A stretch of 47,792 nucleotides of DNA from contig CAILKW010000558.1 in assembly GCA_903834845.1 (NCBI GenBank), forward strand, positions 1 through 47,792, written 5' to 3'. This stretch comes from an uncultured Bacteroidia bacterium (GTDB lineage: Bacteria; Bacteroidota; Bacteroidia; Bacteroidales; Prolixibacteraceae). The position numbers and the translations under genes were made by a program. Below, one piece after another: positions 10,354-21,282 of this stretch (position 1 is the stretch's first letter; every line of letters starts with the position of its first letter). The notes beneath the pieces are model-generated. The model saw nothing but the letters and a program-made list of their open reading frames with translations. It ran no database searches and was not told where the DNA came from.

Positions 10354-10926
10354 TCAAATCGGAATATTTTCAATTGCACGTTTTAAGCTTACGGCAATAT
10401 CTTCTATTGTTCCAACTCCGTGAATAGAAATATATTTTCCCTGACTTTCATAAAAGCTGATGATCGGAGCCGTTTTCTCATTATAAACGTTAATCCGGTT
10501 TTCGATTGTTGCAGGATCTGTATCGTCACTCCTGCCTGAACTTAAACCTCTGTTAAGCAGACGGCTGATCAATTCTTCTTTAGCTACTTCGAGACAAAGC
10601 ATCACTGAAACTTTTGTACCATGTTTTTCAAGTAATGAATCTAAGGCTTGTGCCTGAGGTGTTGTTCGTGGAAATCCATCGAAGATAAACCCATTATTGG
10701 GATTTTTCAGTTTTACTTCAATCATTGAAATAACAATTGAGTCCGGAACTAACTCACCTTTACTCATAATCTCTTGTGCCATAAGTCCAAGCTCAGTTTT
10801 ATCAGCAATTTCCTGCCTTAAAAGATCGCCGGTTGACAAATGAACCAAATTAAACGTTTCGGCTAAAAAAATTGCCTGAGTTCCTTTACCCGCGCCCGGA
10901 GGGCCAAACAACACTAAATTAAGCAT
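10354..10926 (-). CDS. adk: Adenylate kinase
   Basis: FGPPGAGKGTQA, HLSTGDLLRQEI, FDGFPRT. Confidence 0.95.
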   Translation of the reverse strand: MLNLVLFGPPGAGKGTQAIFLAETFNLVHLSTGDLLRQEIADKTELGLMAQEIMSKGELVPDSIVISMIEVKLKNPNNGFIFDGFPRTTPQAQALDSLLEKHGTKVSVMLCLEVAKEELISRLLNRGLSSGRSDDTDPATIENRINVYNEKTAPIISFYESQGKYISIHGVGTIEDIAVSLKRAIENIPI

Positions 10927-10969
10927 CTTATAATGAATTAATTATTGATTTTTATTGATTTATTTTTTT

Positions 10970-11512
10970 CTATTTATCAACGAGCGTGTAGATATCTTTA
11001 AAATTGCGACCTCTACGGTCGTAGTCGAGGCCAAATCCGACAATAAAATCGTTAGGAATTACGATTCCTACGTAGTCGAGGTTGATTTCTACTTTCAATG
11101 CATCTGGCTTGAATAGCATAGTGGCGATTTTTACCTCCTTTGCTCCATGAGCCAAAACCTGCTCAATAACTCCCTTAATTGTATAACCTGTGTCAACAAT
11201 ATCTTCAAGTATTACCACAGTACGACCAGTAATAACCTCATTAATACCGATTAACTCTTTGATCTCACCGGTAGAATTGATTCCGGAATATGAGGCAAGC
11301 TTTAAAAAGGAAATTTCTGCATCAGTCAATTCCAGTTCTTTCATTAACTCGGCAGCGAACATAAATGCGCCGTTCAATATACAAATGAAAAGTGTTTCTT
11401 TTCCTTCCAAATCAGTTTTCATTTTTTCAGCCATCGTTTTGATAGCTAATTGAATATCTTCATTCAATAACGATATTTCAAACTCTTTATCCCAAAGCTT
11501 AATTCGTTTCAT
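10970..11512 (-). CDS. hpt: Hypoxanthine phosphoribosyltransferase
   Basis: VVILEDIVDTGYTIKGV PRPP motif; LNGAFMFAAELM. Confidence 0.93.
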   Translation of the reverse strand: MKRIKLWDKEFEISLLNEDIQLAIKTMAEKMKTDLEGKETLFICILNGAFMFAAELMKELELTDAEISFLKLASYSGINSTGEIKELIGINEVITGRTVVILEDIVDTGYTIKGVIEQVLAHGAKEVKIATMLFKPDALKVEINLDYVGIVIPNDFIVGFGLDYDRRGRNFKDIYTLVDK

Positions 11513-11609
11513 TCGTATTCTTTATTGTCTCCAGCAGGAGAAATTTCACTTAAATGCCATTACAAATATTATAATTCATACCACATTAATGGTTTAGGAA
11601 TTAAGCGTG

Positions 11610-11617
11610 CAAAGATA
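11610..11617 (-). promoter_or_regulatory. -7 box (TATCTTTG on minus) for hpt-adk-obgE
   Basis: CAAAGATA on + strand in the hpt/purE divergent intergenic region. Confidence 0.5.
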
Positions 11618-11742
11618 GAAATTCTTTTATTGCGAAAATATGATTTAAGAGGGGAGAAGAAGTAATTGATATAGTTTGCATAAAAATGCCTAATTTTGCT
11701 TTTTTAAGAAGAGTGTGAAAATACTTTAATCAACAATTTTGT

Positions 11743-12258
11743 ATGCAAAATATGAATCCAATAGTTAGTATAATCATGGGAAGTACTTCCGATCTTCCTG
11801 TAATGGAGGGTGCTGCGAGAATCCTTAACGATTTTGAGATACCATTTGAAATGAACGCGTTATCAGCACACCGTACTCCAGAAGAGGTTGAAAAATTTTC
11901 CAAAGGTGCCTTGGAGCGTGGAATCAAAGTGATTATTGCAGCAGCAGGAATGGCTGCACATTTACCAGGTGTAATTGCTTCGATGACACCTCTTCCTGTA
12001 ATTGGCGTGCCGATAAAAGCAAGTCTCGAAGGGTGGGATTCGATTCTGGCAATACTTCAGATGCCTCCCGGAATTCCTGTAGCAACTGTTGCACTCAACG
12101 GATCAGGAAATGCTGCAATACTTGCTGCACAGATTATTGCAACTGGCGATGAGGTTATGATGACCAAAATAATTGCTTATAAGGAAAGTCTTAAGCAGAA
12201 AATTGTTAAAGCCAATGTTGAATTGTCGAAAGTAAAATTCCCATATAAAACGAATTGA
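11743..12258 (+). CDS. purE: 5-(carboxyamino)imidazole ribonucleotide mutase
   Basis: IIMGSTSDLPVMEGAARIL, EMNALSAHRTPE, AAAGMAAHLPGVIAS. Confidence 0.95.
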   Translation: MQNMNPIVSIIMGSTSDLPVMEGAARILNDFEIPFEMNALSAHRTPEEVEKFSKGALERGIKVIIAAAGMAAHLPGVIASMTPLPVIGVPIKASLEGWDSILAILQMPPGIPVATVALNGSGNAAILAAQIIATGDEVMMTKIIAYKESLKQKIVKANVELSKVKFPYKTN

Positions 12259-12553
12259 GGCAGATTTTTGGACATTGAAATAGGCTTTTTTGTAACAGTG
12301 AGTACAAGCCATGCTACCCAGATTATGTAAAGGTTAGCAGTGATAGGGTTGAACTGCACATGCTACTGACTATTGATATTTGAAGTGAAAGGGTGTAAAT
12401 TTTAACAAAAAAGTGAAAGGATAACCACAACATTAATTTTAACTTCATAATATATTTAGGTCTGCCCTGTTAAAACACTTCAATCAATACTATAGCCACT
12501 TTTCATATTTTTGATGAAGCATTTTCAAATATTTTTCTGAGTTATGGTTTTAA

Positions 12554-12804
12554 TTATTGGGATTCGTAATATTTGTTGCGTATTTCCTCCATGACCTTTT
12601 CATGGGGAATTCCCTTTCCTGCATCTATCTCATCGATTGCGTTAATTATTCCTTGCCATTGCTGGTCAGTTAATTTACCCAAATCGTTTAATTTTTTTCC
12701 CCATTCAAGAAATTTGTTAAAACGCCACTTAGCTCTTCTAAACGATTCTTCCCCAAGGAATCAACTTGTCGAAATATTTTCAATTTTAAATCAGAAACAG
12801 TCAT
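12554..12804 (-). pseudogene. Frameshifted antitoxin-like protein (addiction-module antitoxin, StbD/DUF-type)
   Basis: Frame 1 MTVSDLKLKIFRQVDSLGKNRLEELSGVLTNFLNGEKN* and frame 2 KKLNDLGKLTDQQWQGIINAIDEIDAGKGIPHEKVMEEIRNKYYESQ* join at a 7-nt homopolymer (12692-12698). Confidence 0.6.
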
Positions 12805-12908
12805 ATTTTGTTTTTTTCCTAAGTTACAAATAAAATTAAAGCAAGGTTATTTAAAAAAAGAAAATACACGAGATTATGCTCCAACAAAATTTGTTTATCA
12901 TTATGCAA

Positions 12909-12941
12909 CAGCCTGTCCATAATATTTTACTTGACAGGCTG
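12909..12941. terminator. Perfect 9-bp inverted repeat downstream of lgt; possible terminator
   Basis: CAGCCTGTC ... GACAGGCTG; no strong T-run. Confidence 0.35.
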
Positions 12942-13061
12942 CTGTTATTTGAATTGCTACCTCCACTATAATCTCTTTGTCAATATTTACCTTTCTTTTG
13001 GTTTCTGCAAAATCATATTAACAACTAAAAAAACTGCAAACTTATCAGACAAATAGTTACA

Positions 13062-13940
13062 TTATTTAGTTTTGCCAACCTTATGACCCGGAATATTTGT
13101 ATTTTTCGCTTGTGGAGGATTAGTCAGGGCACGATAAATCAGCCATATTCCGGTAAGAATAAACGGAATACTCAAAATCTGTCCCATATTGAGTGGCATT
13201 CCTGCCTCGAAAGCTTCCTGATTTTCTTTCACAAATTCAATCAAAAAACGGGTAAAAAAGACTCCGATAAAGAAAACACCTGTCAGGAATCCTGTCCTGT
13301 CTTTCAGGTCTTTAGTCTTGTAATAGAAATATAATAATAAAATGAAAGTTATTAAATAGCACAAAGTTTCATAAATCATTGTCGGATGTTTGGCAATTGT
13401 CTCGCTGTTACGTTCAAAAATAAATCCCCATGGAAGGTTGGTGGCAACCCCATAGATTTCCGAATTCATCAGGTTGCCAGTACGAATCATTGCGCCAACG
13501 AGTGCAACAGGAACTAAAAGACGGTCGAGAGTCCATAAAACCGGTCGTTTTGTCACCCTTTTAGAGAAAATGATGACTGCCAATAGAATTCCAAAAGCAC
13601 CACCATGACTTGCCAGCCCCTGAAAACCTACAAATTTATACCCATCAGTACCTTTGGCAATCGGAAGAACAATTTCGATAAGATGTTGTGAATAGTATTC
13701 CCAGCCATAAAAAAATACATGGCCCAATCTGGCTCCTACAATGGTTGCAATAATTACATAAACAAAAAGTGTCTCTACCCATTCGGTATTCAAGCCCTCA
13801 TATTTAAACATCCGTGTAAGGATAGAAAAACCAAAAAGAAACCCCATCGCAAACATCAATCCATACCAGCGGATTGATAAAGGACCGAGACTAAAAAGCT
13901 CAGGACTGGCATTCCAGTGTATTGCCAAAAGTGTACTCAT
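13062..13940 (-). CDS. lgt: Prolipoprotein diacylglyceryl transferase
   Basis: IRWYGLMFAMGF, ARLGHVFFYGWEYY, GLASHGGAFG, RTGNLMNSEIYG. Confidence 0.95.
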   Translation of the reverse strand: MSTLLAIHWNASPELFSLGPLSIRWYGLMFAMGFLFGFSILTRMFKYEGLNTEWVETLFVYVIIATIVGARLGHVFFYGWEYYSQHLIEIVLPIAKGTDGYKFVGFQGLASHGGAFGILLAVIIFSKRVTKRPVLWTLDRLLVPVALVGAMIRTGNLMNSEIYGVATNLPWGFIFERNSETIAKHPTMIYETLCYLITFILLLYFYYKTKDLKDRTGFLTGVFFIGVFFTRFLIEFVKENQEAFEAGMPLNMGQILSIPFILTGIWLIYRALTNPPQAKNTNIPGHKVGKTK

Positions 13941-13994
13941 ATCGGGATATTTTCAATTATTAAACAACTATGAACATAAATATAGCGTAAGATA

Positions 13995-16900
13995 CTAAAC
14001 CACTCCGTGACCGTGGCAGTTTTTGAATTTTTTACCGCTGCCGCATGGACATGGTTCATTTCGTCCTACTTTTGGAGTAACCCTCACCTGCTGTACATGT
14101 GGTGCCGGCTTCTCCTCTGCTTTTCCAGATGAATTAGTTCCGGAAGCATCTTTTTTCTCTTCGTGGTATTGTGAACGGTCAGCCTGACGCCGTGCCACGG
14201 GTGCTTCACGAACCTGATCAGGATCACTAATTGGTATTTGTCCTTTCATTAGAGTAGAAACGACCCCTTTGTTGACCCTTTCCATCATGGATTTAAACAG
14301 GTTAAACGATTCGAGTTTATAAATCAGCAACGGATCTTTTTGCTCGTAAGATGCGTTTTGAACCGAGGTGCGTAATTCATCGAGTTCGCGAAGATTTTCC
14401 TTCCAATGCTCATCTATAGTTGCCAGAATTACCTGTTTTTCATACGATTTTACAAGATCCTGCCCCATAGTTTTGTAGGCCTTTTGCAAATTAGTTACAA
14501 TGTTAAATAACCTCAGACCATCTGTAATCGGAACTACTATATTATTATAAATATGTGACTTGGTTTCGTAAATATTTTTAATAACAGGCCATGCCTGTTT
14601 CGAGATAGCCTGCGCGCGTCTAGTAAAATTGGCAATAGCAGCATGATAGATTTTATCGCCAACCTCCTCCGGTTTCAGCGCAACTAATTCATCTTCATTT
14701 ACCGGCGAATCGAGAGATAATGACCGAATCAGATCTAATCTGAAATCTTCAAACCCGTCTTTTCCGTTCGGTTGGTGTTCGGCAGTAATAGTTTCCCCCA
14801 TATCGAAGATCATATTAAGGATGTCAACATCAATACGTTCTCCGAAAAGTGCGTGCCTTCTTTTCTTATAGATCACTTCACGTTGTGAGTTCATTACGTC
14901 ATCGTATTCGAGCAAACGTTTACGAATACCGAAATTGTTCTCTTCTACCTTTTTCTGTGCCCGTTCAATTGATTTTGAGATCATTGAGTGTTGAATAACC
15001 TCACCATCTTTCAATCCGAGCCTATCCATAATTTTTACTATCCTGTCGGAAGAGAAAAGACGCATCAAATCATCTTCAAGCGAAACAAAGAACTGTGATG
15101 AACCTGGGTCACCCTGCCGACCCGATCGTCCGCGTAACTGCCTGTCAACACGGCGTGACTCATGCCTTTCGGTACCAATAATGGCAAGGCCACCCAATTG
15201 ACGGGTTTCGGGAGTAAGCTTTATATCGGTTCCACGACCTGCCATATTGGTAGCAATAGTTACCATACCGAGCTTACCTGCTTCTGCCACAATATCTGCC
15301 TCACGTTGATGTAGTTTGGCGTTCAGAACCTGATGAGTGATTCCGCGCATTTTCAACATTCTGCTTAATAATTCCGAGATTTCCACTGAGGTTGTACCTA
15401 CGAGCATTGGCTGCCCTTTTTTATTAAGTCTGCCTATTTCGTCAATTATGGCATTATATTTTTCTTTCTTAGTTTTATAGACATAATCTTCAAAATCTTT
15501 TCTGATCACAGGTTGATTGGTAGGTATTACCACAACCTCTAATTTGTAAATATCCCAAAGTTCACCAGCCTCAGTCTCTGCTGTTCCGGTCATTCCTGCA
15601 AGTTTATGGTACATGCGGAAGTAATTCTGCAATGTGATGGTTGCAAAAGTCTGGGTAGCATCCTCCACTTTTACCCGTTCCTTAGCTTCGATAGCTTGAT
15701 GCAAACCATCGGAATAACGGCGACCCTCCATGATACGACCGGTTTGTTCATCAACGATCTTGACTTTTCCGTCCATTAGTACGTATTCGATGTCTTTTTC
15801 GAACATCGTATATGCTTTTAGTAACTGATTTACAGTATGTACACGTTCTGATTTAACTGCAAAATTAGCTAATAATACATCTTTCTTTTCAAGGCGATCA
15901 GCATCCGTTAAATTTTTATTATTTTGAATATCAGCTATTTCAGCACCAACATCAGGAAGAACAAAGAATCCGCTGTCATCATTATCTTTCGAGAGTATTT
16001 CAATGCCATTATCAGTCAATTCAATAGAATTCAATTTTTCTTCAATCACAAAATACAGGGGATCAGTGGCTACAAACATGTTTTTGTTATTGTCCTGCAT
16101 GTAGTAGTTTTCTATCTTGAGCATTTTAGCTTTATTTCCTTCTTCGCTCAAAAACCTGATCAACGGTTTATGCTTTGGAAGTCCTTTGAAAGCACGGAAA
16201 AGTGAAAGTGCACCCTCTTCTGACTCTTTGCTGTTTGACGATCCGATTTTCTTTTTTGCATCAACAAGATATTGTCCCACGAGTTCGCGCTGCGCTCTCA
16301 CTAATCGTTCAACAGGGGCTTTAAGCTCGTCAAAGAGCTGATTTTCACCTTTAGGTACCGGGCCTGAAATGATAAGTGGTGTACGGGCATCGTCAATCAA
16401 AACCGAGTCAACCTCATCAACTATGGCGTAATGGTGTTTACGTTGCACCAGATCCGTTGGGTTCACTGCCATATTGTCACGCAGATAATCGAAACCAAAT
16501 TCATTGTTTGTGCCGAACGTAATATCGGCTTCATAAGCTTTTCTTCTTTCGAGTGAATTTGGCTGATGTTTGTCAATACAATCAACAGATACACCATGAA
16601 ATTGATAAATTGGTCCCATCCATTCGGAGTCGCGTTTTGCGAGGTAATCATTGACAGTTACCAAATGAACTCCGCGACCAGCTAAGGCATTCAGAAAAAC
16701 GGGAAGAGTTGCAACCAACGTTTTTCCTTCACCGGTACCCATTTCAGAAATTTTCCCACTGTGAAGTACAATTCCGCCAATCAGCTGCACATCGTAATGC
16801 AACATATTCCATTTTTGTGGAGATCCTCCGGCAATCCATTCATTTTTGTAGATTGCTTTGTCGCCATCAATTTCGATAAAATCCTTTGTGATTGAAAGAT

Positions 16901-17318
16901 CGCGATCGAAATCGGTGGCTGTAACTACAATGGTTTCATTTTCGACAAACCTTCGGGCAGTATCCTTCACAATTGCAAAAGCGGTAGGAAGAACCTCATT
17001 CAATATCTCTTCAATTTTTTTCAGGATGACTTCCTCCAGTTTATCAACCCTGTCGTAGAGCTTTTCGCCCTCCTCAATTGGTATTTCACCGCTCTCTGCA
17101 CGCTCTTTTAGCGTTGCTATTTCGTCCTCTTCGACTTTAATATAATTGCGGATCTTAAGACGGAGCATGGCGGACTCAGCTCTCAGCTCATCGTTACTCA
17201 TAGTAGGAAACCGAAGATATTCCTGTTTAATCTTCTGCAATACAGGCGTTAACTCTTTAATATCTTTTTGCGACTTGTTTCCAAAAAAGTTTGAAAGTAC
17301 TTTTAAAAAAAATGACAT
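13995..17318 (-). CDS. secA: Preprotein translocase subunit SecA
   Basis: [47 protein letters not shown]-terminal zinc motif [15 protein letters not shown]. Confidence 0.97.
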   Translation of the reverse strand: MSFFLKVLSNFFGNKSQKDIKELTPVLQKIKQEYLRFPTMSNDELRAESAMLRLKIRNYIKVEEDEIATLKERAESGEIPIEEGEKLYDRVDKLEEVILKKIEEILNEVLPTAFAIVKDTARRFVENETIVVTATDFDRDLSITKDFIEIDGDKAIYKNEWIAGGSPQKWNMLHYDVQLIGGIVLHSGKISEMGTGEGKTLVATLPVFLNALAGRGVHLVTVNDYLAKRDSEWMGPIYQFHGVSVDCIDKHQPNSLERRKAYEADITFGTNNEFGFDYLRDNMAVNPTDLVQRKHHYAIVDEVDSVLIDDARTPLIISGPVPKGENQLFDELKAPVERLVRAQRELVGQYLVDAKKKIGSSNSKESEEGALSLFRAFKGLPKHKPLIRFLSEEGNKAKMLKIENYYMQDNNKNMFVATDPLYFVIEEKLNSIELTDNGIEILSKDNDDSGFFVLPDVGAEIADIQNNKNLTDADRLEKKDVLLANFAVKSERVHTVNQLLKAYTMFEKDIEYVLMDGKVKIVDEQTGRIMEGRRYSDGLHQAIEAKERVKVEDATQTFATITLQNYFRMYHKLAGMTGTAETEAGELWDIYKLEVVVIPTNQPVIRKDFEDYVYKTKKEKYNAIIDEIGRLNKKGQPMLVGTTSVEISELLSRMLKMRGITHQVLNAKLHQREADIVAEAGKLGMVTIATNMAGRGTDIKLTPETRQLGGLAIIGTERHESRRVDRQLRGRSGRQGDPGSSQFFVSLEDDLMRLFSSDRIVKIMDRLGLKDGEVIQHSMISKSIERAQKKVEENNFGIRKRLLEYDDVMNSQREVIYKKRRHALFGERIDVDILNMIFDMGETITAEHQPNGKDGFEDFRLDLIRSLSLDSPVNEDELVALKPEEVGDKIYHAAIANFTRRAQAISKQAWPVIKNIYETKSHIYNNIVVPITDGLRLFNIVTNLQKAYKTMGQDLVKSYEKQVILATIDEHWKENLRELDELRTSVQNASYEQKDPLLIYKLESFNLFKSMMERVNKGVVSTLMKGQIPISDPDQVREAPVARRQADRSQYHEEKKDASGTNSSGKAEEKPAPHVQQVRVTPKVGRNEPCPCGSGKKFKNCHGHGVV

Positions 17319-17361
17319 TACTTTATGTTGTATGATTAATATCTATGTAAACATTCAGGCA

Positions 17362-17369
17362 CAAATGTA
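17362..17369 (-). promoter_or_regulatory. -7 box (TACATTTG on minus) for secA
   Basis: CAAATGTA on + strand, 44 nt upstream of start. Confidence 0.4.
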
Positions 17370-17621
17370 ACTCAAAAGTTGAAAGTACCGAAATGTAATA
17401 ACCATTTTCATTGATTAAGAGTAAACCTTTTTTGATGTTAGGTTTATTTTTTGTTTGGAAATGTTTAGTGTAGTGGCTTTTGTGAGCTTTTTATTGCTTA
17501 ATAATCTTCAATCCTGTATTAATTTATTTAAGGGTTAATCATCATAAATTCAATATACAACTCACAAAGTTTCTTGTTTAATCGCTGCTTTACGGCTGCT
17601 TCTTGTATCTCTGAAATAGTA

Positions 17622-17629
17622 TATCTTTG
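17622..17629 (+). promoter_or_regulatory. -7 box TATCTTTG upstream of the glycosidase-like gene
   Basis: Exact TAnnTTTG match with an upstream TTG. Confidence 0.45.
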
Positions 17630-17747
17630 CCGATATAGGAAGTTTTTTATACCCGCTTGATCATCTGGATCAAACGGACTGTTTCCTTTTCGGAAACTGC
17701 CTTAATGAATAATGGTTCAATTATAGTTTAATAGAAATATACATTCA

Positions 17748-19889
17748 ATGAGAACACTAACAGTTCTGTTTCTAATTTTTGGTTTGACATTGCAGGCTCA
17801 AGACTATTCCATAAACGACAAGAGTTATTTTTTGGGCAGGGATTATTTTTTGCTTCGAAGTGGAAACGCTAAAATGGTAATACAGTGCGATAAGGCCGAT
17901 GTTGGCCCCGCTTTTACTTATATGCTTTTTGATGCATCTGAGCCCAATCAGAGTCAGCGGAAGGATGGAGCTTTCAATTATATTCCTCAAATCGGTTTTT
18001 CCTCTAGTGCCCTTGTTGTTATGATGAAAAAGGCCGGATTTAATGCCTTGGGCCATAATACTGTTACTGGTTGGATTGTCAGGAACGGCATACCATCTGT
18101 GGAAGCACAATGGTGGGCAAGTGGTGTTAAAGTTCGCGAAGTGATTACCCCCGTTTCATTGAATGGTGTTTTTAAGCGCACTATTACCCTTGAATCTGCC
18201 GACCTTGTTGCAGATGATTCGGTTAGACTGCAATTATCATTACCGGTGCCTGCTTCTTTTGCAAAAGGAAATACACTCGTTTGCCAAAATGAAAAGGTTT
18301 CAATCGCTATTTCGATATCAGGTGACTTACCAATGGTGATTTCTTCGTCAAAAGAAAGTATAGAAATAGGTCCGTTACCAATTAAAGTTGGAGAAAAAAA
18401 GGTGATTGAGTCGTATTTATTCCTGCAAATCCCTAATATAAAGCAGGATGATTTATTTTCAAAAGTTCGCACCGTTGAAAAATGGATTCAGGAAGAACTA
18501 AAATCTGTTGCCATTAAGTGGAAAAACTCCAATACACTTAGCACCAACGATATACTTATTCAAAACATGCACAACTATTGCCGATATATTTTACCTGCTT
18601 ATGTTTCGGACTTAGGCAAAATGGATGCTGGCATATTCGAATATGGTAATCAATGGGTTAGGGATGCTTCCAACACCGCGTTGGGTATGGTTCATATTGG
18701 TGAGTTTGAACTGGCACGTGCAATGTTGGAACACATGCTGAAAAATATGATAATAGATAATGGAACAACAATGATTGCCGGCAGTTTTGATGATCCTGAC
18801 AGAGAACAATACGATCAAATGGGTGAGTTCATGCATGTAATGAAAAGCTATGTTGACTGGACCGGAGATATTTCATTGTTAACAGAATACTCAGGCAAAA
18901 TCGTAAATATGGTTGAACGACCCTTAAAGCCTGAGTTTCGGGATTCGACAGGAATGGTGCATAACAGACGTGAATTTTGGGAACGCACTTTTGATGATGC
19001 ATACGAATTGGCTTATCAGACTTGGGTTATTGAAGGTTTGCGAGATGCTGCCGATTTATCGAAGTATTTTAAAGCTGAGGCTAAAGCCACATATTGGCGG
19101 GCAGAAGCTAATAAAACTTTAAAAGCCATGTTAACACATCCAACTATGAAATTGATTGATAATGACCATTTAATTAAGAGACGTAGTACATCAGGTGAGG
19201 TGGTGGATAAAGTGAAATTTTACGGATGGGTTTATGGAGCACCAGCTCAGTCTGAACAATTAAGTCGCTTAATGCCCGATGCCTCATTGGCTTTACCAAT
19301 AACCCTTAATATAATTGACCCAAAATCGGTTATCTCAAAAAACACTCTGACTGAATTGGAAAAACTTTGGAACGAACGTTGGTCTTTTGGCGGTTACGAC
19401 AGATACAATACAAGTTCGCAAGGTGATCAGCCTGGTCCCTGGACATTTGCCACAACTTTCATTATGCGTGCCCAACATGAAGCGGGTCAATTAGATATGA
19501 GCCGTCGCTCCTTTGAATGGTTGTATAATAATGCAGGAGGAAGAACAGGTGCATGGTTTGAAGAAATCCCAATCATTAGTGCACAAAGTGCTACTGCCGG
19601 TTTACTACCCTGGACTTCGGCGGAGGTTTCATATTTCATAGTCCACCACATGTTAGGTATTAAATTCATTGGTGAACAAATGGTTATTAAGCCCGTCCTG
19701 TATAAAGGTACTGCACCTCTAAAGGCCGATCTTCGTTTTCGTAAAGGTCGTATTGCTCTTGATATTAACGGGTATGGCTCCGTAATTTATGCCATTATTA
19801 ACAACAAAAAAGTGTATCCTGACAATAATGGAGCAATTGGAGTTCCTATGGACTTTATAACAGGTTCAATTCAGATATTTTGCAAATAG
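17748..19889 (+). CDS. Secreted six-hairpin (alpha/alpha)6 glycosidase-like protein
   Basis: Signal-like N-terminus; GNQWVRDASNTALGMVHIGEFELARAMLEHML, DWTGDISLLTEY, RRSFEWLYNNAGGRTGAWFEEI resemble glucoamylase/six-hairpin enzymes. Confidence 0.65.
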   Translation: MRTLTVLFLIFGLTLQAQDYSINDKSYFLGRDYFLLRSGNAKMVIQCDKADVGPAFTYMLFDASEPNQSQRKDGAFNYIPQIGFSSSALVVMMKKAGFNALGHNTVTGWIVRNGIPSVEAQWWASGVKVREVITPVSLNGVFKRTITLESADLVADDSVRLQLSLPVPASFAKGNTLVCQNEKVSIAISISGDLPMVISSSKESIEIGPLPIKVGEKKVIESYLFLQIPNIKQDDLFSKVRTVEKWIQEELKSVAIKWKNSNTLSTNDILIQNMHNYCRYILPAYVSDLGKMDAGIFEYGNQWVRDASNTALGMVHIGEFELARAMLEHMLKNMIIDNGTTMIAGSFDDPDREQYDQMGEFMHVMKSYVDWTGDISLLTEYSGKIVNMVERPLKPEFRDSTGMVHNRREFWERTFDDAYELAYQTWVIEGLRDAADLSKYFKAEAKATYWRAEANKTLKAMLTHPTMKLIDNDHLIKRRSTSGEVVDKVKFYGWVYGAPAQSEQLSRLMPDASLALPITLNIIDPKSVISKNTLTELEKLWNERWSFGGYDRYNTSSQGDQPGPWTFATTFIMRAQHEAGQLDMSRRSFEWLYNNAGGRTGAWFEEIPIISAQSATAGLLPWTSAEVSYFIVHHMLGIKFIGEQMVIKPVLYKGTAPLKADLRFRKGRIALDINGYGSVIYAIINNKKVYPDNNGAIGVPMDFITGSIQIFCK

Positions 19890-20015
19890 ATTTTATAATT
19901 ACTAAAAATGAGAAAACATCTGCATTTTCTTCCGGGAATGTTTCAGGACCGTACGAGTCAGTGGAAAGTGTTTCTGGTTGTTTTTGATTAATTTTGTAAA
20001 AATCAATGTAATGAA

Positions 20016-21185
20016 ATGAAAAGAGTAATATCAACCGAAAAAGTCCCCATTAAACTATGGCTTGATGAAATTGAGGATGGTGCCCTACGACAGGCAAAGA
20101 ACCTTGCAAATTTGCCTTTTATTTTTAAACATTTGGCTATTATGCCCGATGCCCATGAAGGGTACGGAATGCCGATAGGAGGTGTTCTGGCTACGAATAA
20201 CGTTGTTATTCCAAATGCTGTAGGTGTGGATATCGGTTGTGGAATGTGTGCAGTCAAAACCAGCCTTACAAATATTGATAAATTGCAATTACAGTCTATT
20301 GTTGAGTTGATTAAGCAACGTATTCCTGTTGGTTTTAAACATCAGGAAAAGCGGCAGGATGATAATCTTATGCCAAAAGGTTATTTAATTGATGACATGC
20401 AGGTAATAAAAAAAGAATATAATTCGGCACTAAAACAAATTGGAACTTTGGGTGGAGGAAATCATTTTATTGAAATACAAAAGGGAGATGATGGTTTTAT
20501 CTGGATTATGATACATTCAGGGTCACGGAATCTTGGTAAAAAAGTTGCAGATTATTACAATAAAATCGCCGTTAAGTTAAATGAAATGTGGTTTTCGCAA
20601 GTTGAAAAGGCAAAAGAACTTGCGTTTTTTCCAATACAAACTAAAGAAGCAAAAGAATATTTTGACGAAATGAGCTATTGTGTTGAGTTTGCGCTGTCGA
20701 ATCGCCGGTTGATGATGGAAAATGCAAAAGGATGTTTTCAGGATTCATTAAATTTAAGCATTGAATTTGCACCTATTATAAACATAGCTCACAACTACGC
20801 CCGATGGGAAAACCATTTTAACACGGATGTAATTGTACACCGCAAAGGAGCTACTTCGGCCAAAGTTGGCGAAATAGGCATAATACCAGGATCTCAGGGA
20901 ACGAAATCTTATATTGTTGAAGGAATAGGAAACGCCGATTCTTTTATGTCGTGTTCGCATGGAGCAGGTCGAAAAATGGGAAGGAAACAAGCTCAACGGG
21001 AGTTAAACCTTGAAAATGAAATACAAGCTATGGAAAAGCAGGGTATTATTCACAATATTAAATCTGTATCTGATTTGGATGAAGCTTCAGGAGCGTATAA
21101 AGATATTGATATTGTGATGGAAAATCAAAAAGACCTTGTTAGAATCCTTGTCGGATTAAAACCGCTTGCCGTTGTTAAAGGTTAA
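20016..21185 (+). CDS. RtcB family RNA ligase
   Basis: MPDAHEGYGMPIGGVLAT, GVDIGCGMCAVKT, GTLGGGNHFIEIQ, HSGSRNLGKKVADYYN, SCSHGAGRKMGRKQA. Confidence 0.93.
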   Translation: MKRVISTEKVPIKLWLDEIEDGALRQAKNLANLPFIFKHLAIMPDAHEGYGMPIGGVLATNNVVIPNAVGVDIGCGMCAVKTSLTNIDKLQLQSIVELIKQRIPVGFKHQEKRQDDNLMPKGYLIDDMQVIKKEYNSALKQIGTLGGGNHFIEIQKGDDGFIWIMIHSGSRNLGKKVADYYNKIAVKLNEMWFSQVEKAKELAFFPIQTKEAKEYFDEMSYCVEFALSNRRLMMENAKGCFQDSLNLSIEFAPIINIAHNYARWENHFNTDVIVHRKGATSAKVGEIGIIPGSQGTKSYIVEGIGNADSFMSCSHGAGRKMGRKQAQRELNLENEIQAMEKQGIIHNIKSVSDLDEASGAYKDIDIVMENQKDLVRILVGLKPLAVVKG

Positions 21186-21223
21186 TTTCAAAATGAGATA
21201 TACTAATCTTCAATATTTTAGGC

Positions 21224-21231
21224 TATCTTTG
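21224..21231 (+). promoter_or_regulatory. -7 box TATCTTTG upstream of RND efflux operon
   Basis: Exact TAnnTTTG motif 52 nt upstream of ATG 21283. Confidence 0.45.
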
Positions 21232-21282
21232 CCTGAGTTACAAAAAAGCAAATAAATTATCTATTAGAAATACATATAAAAC

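Noticed and set aside
17656-17698. Two short hairpins (TTGATC..GATCAA, GTTTCC..GGAAAC) upstream of the glycosidase gene as a riboswitch
   Set aside because: Stems of only 6 bp, no known aptamer pattern recognised.
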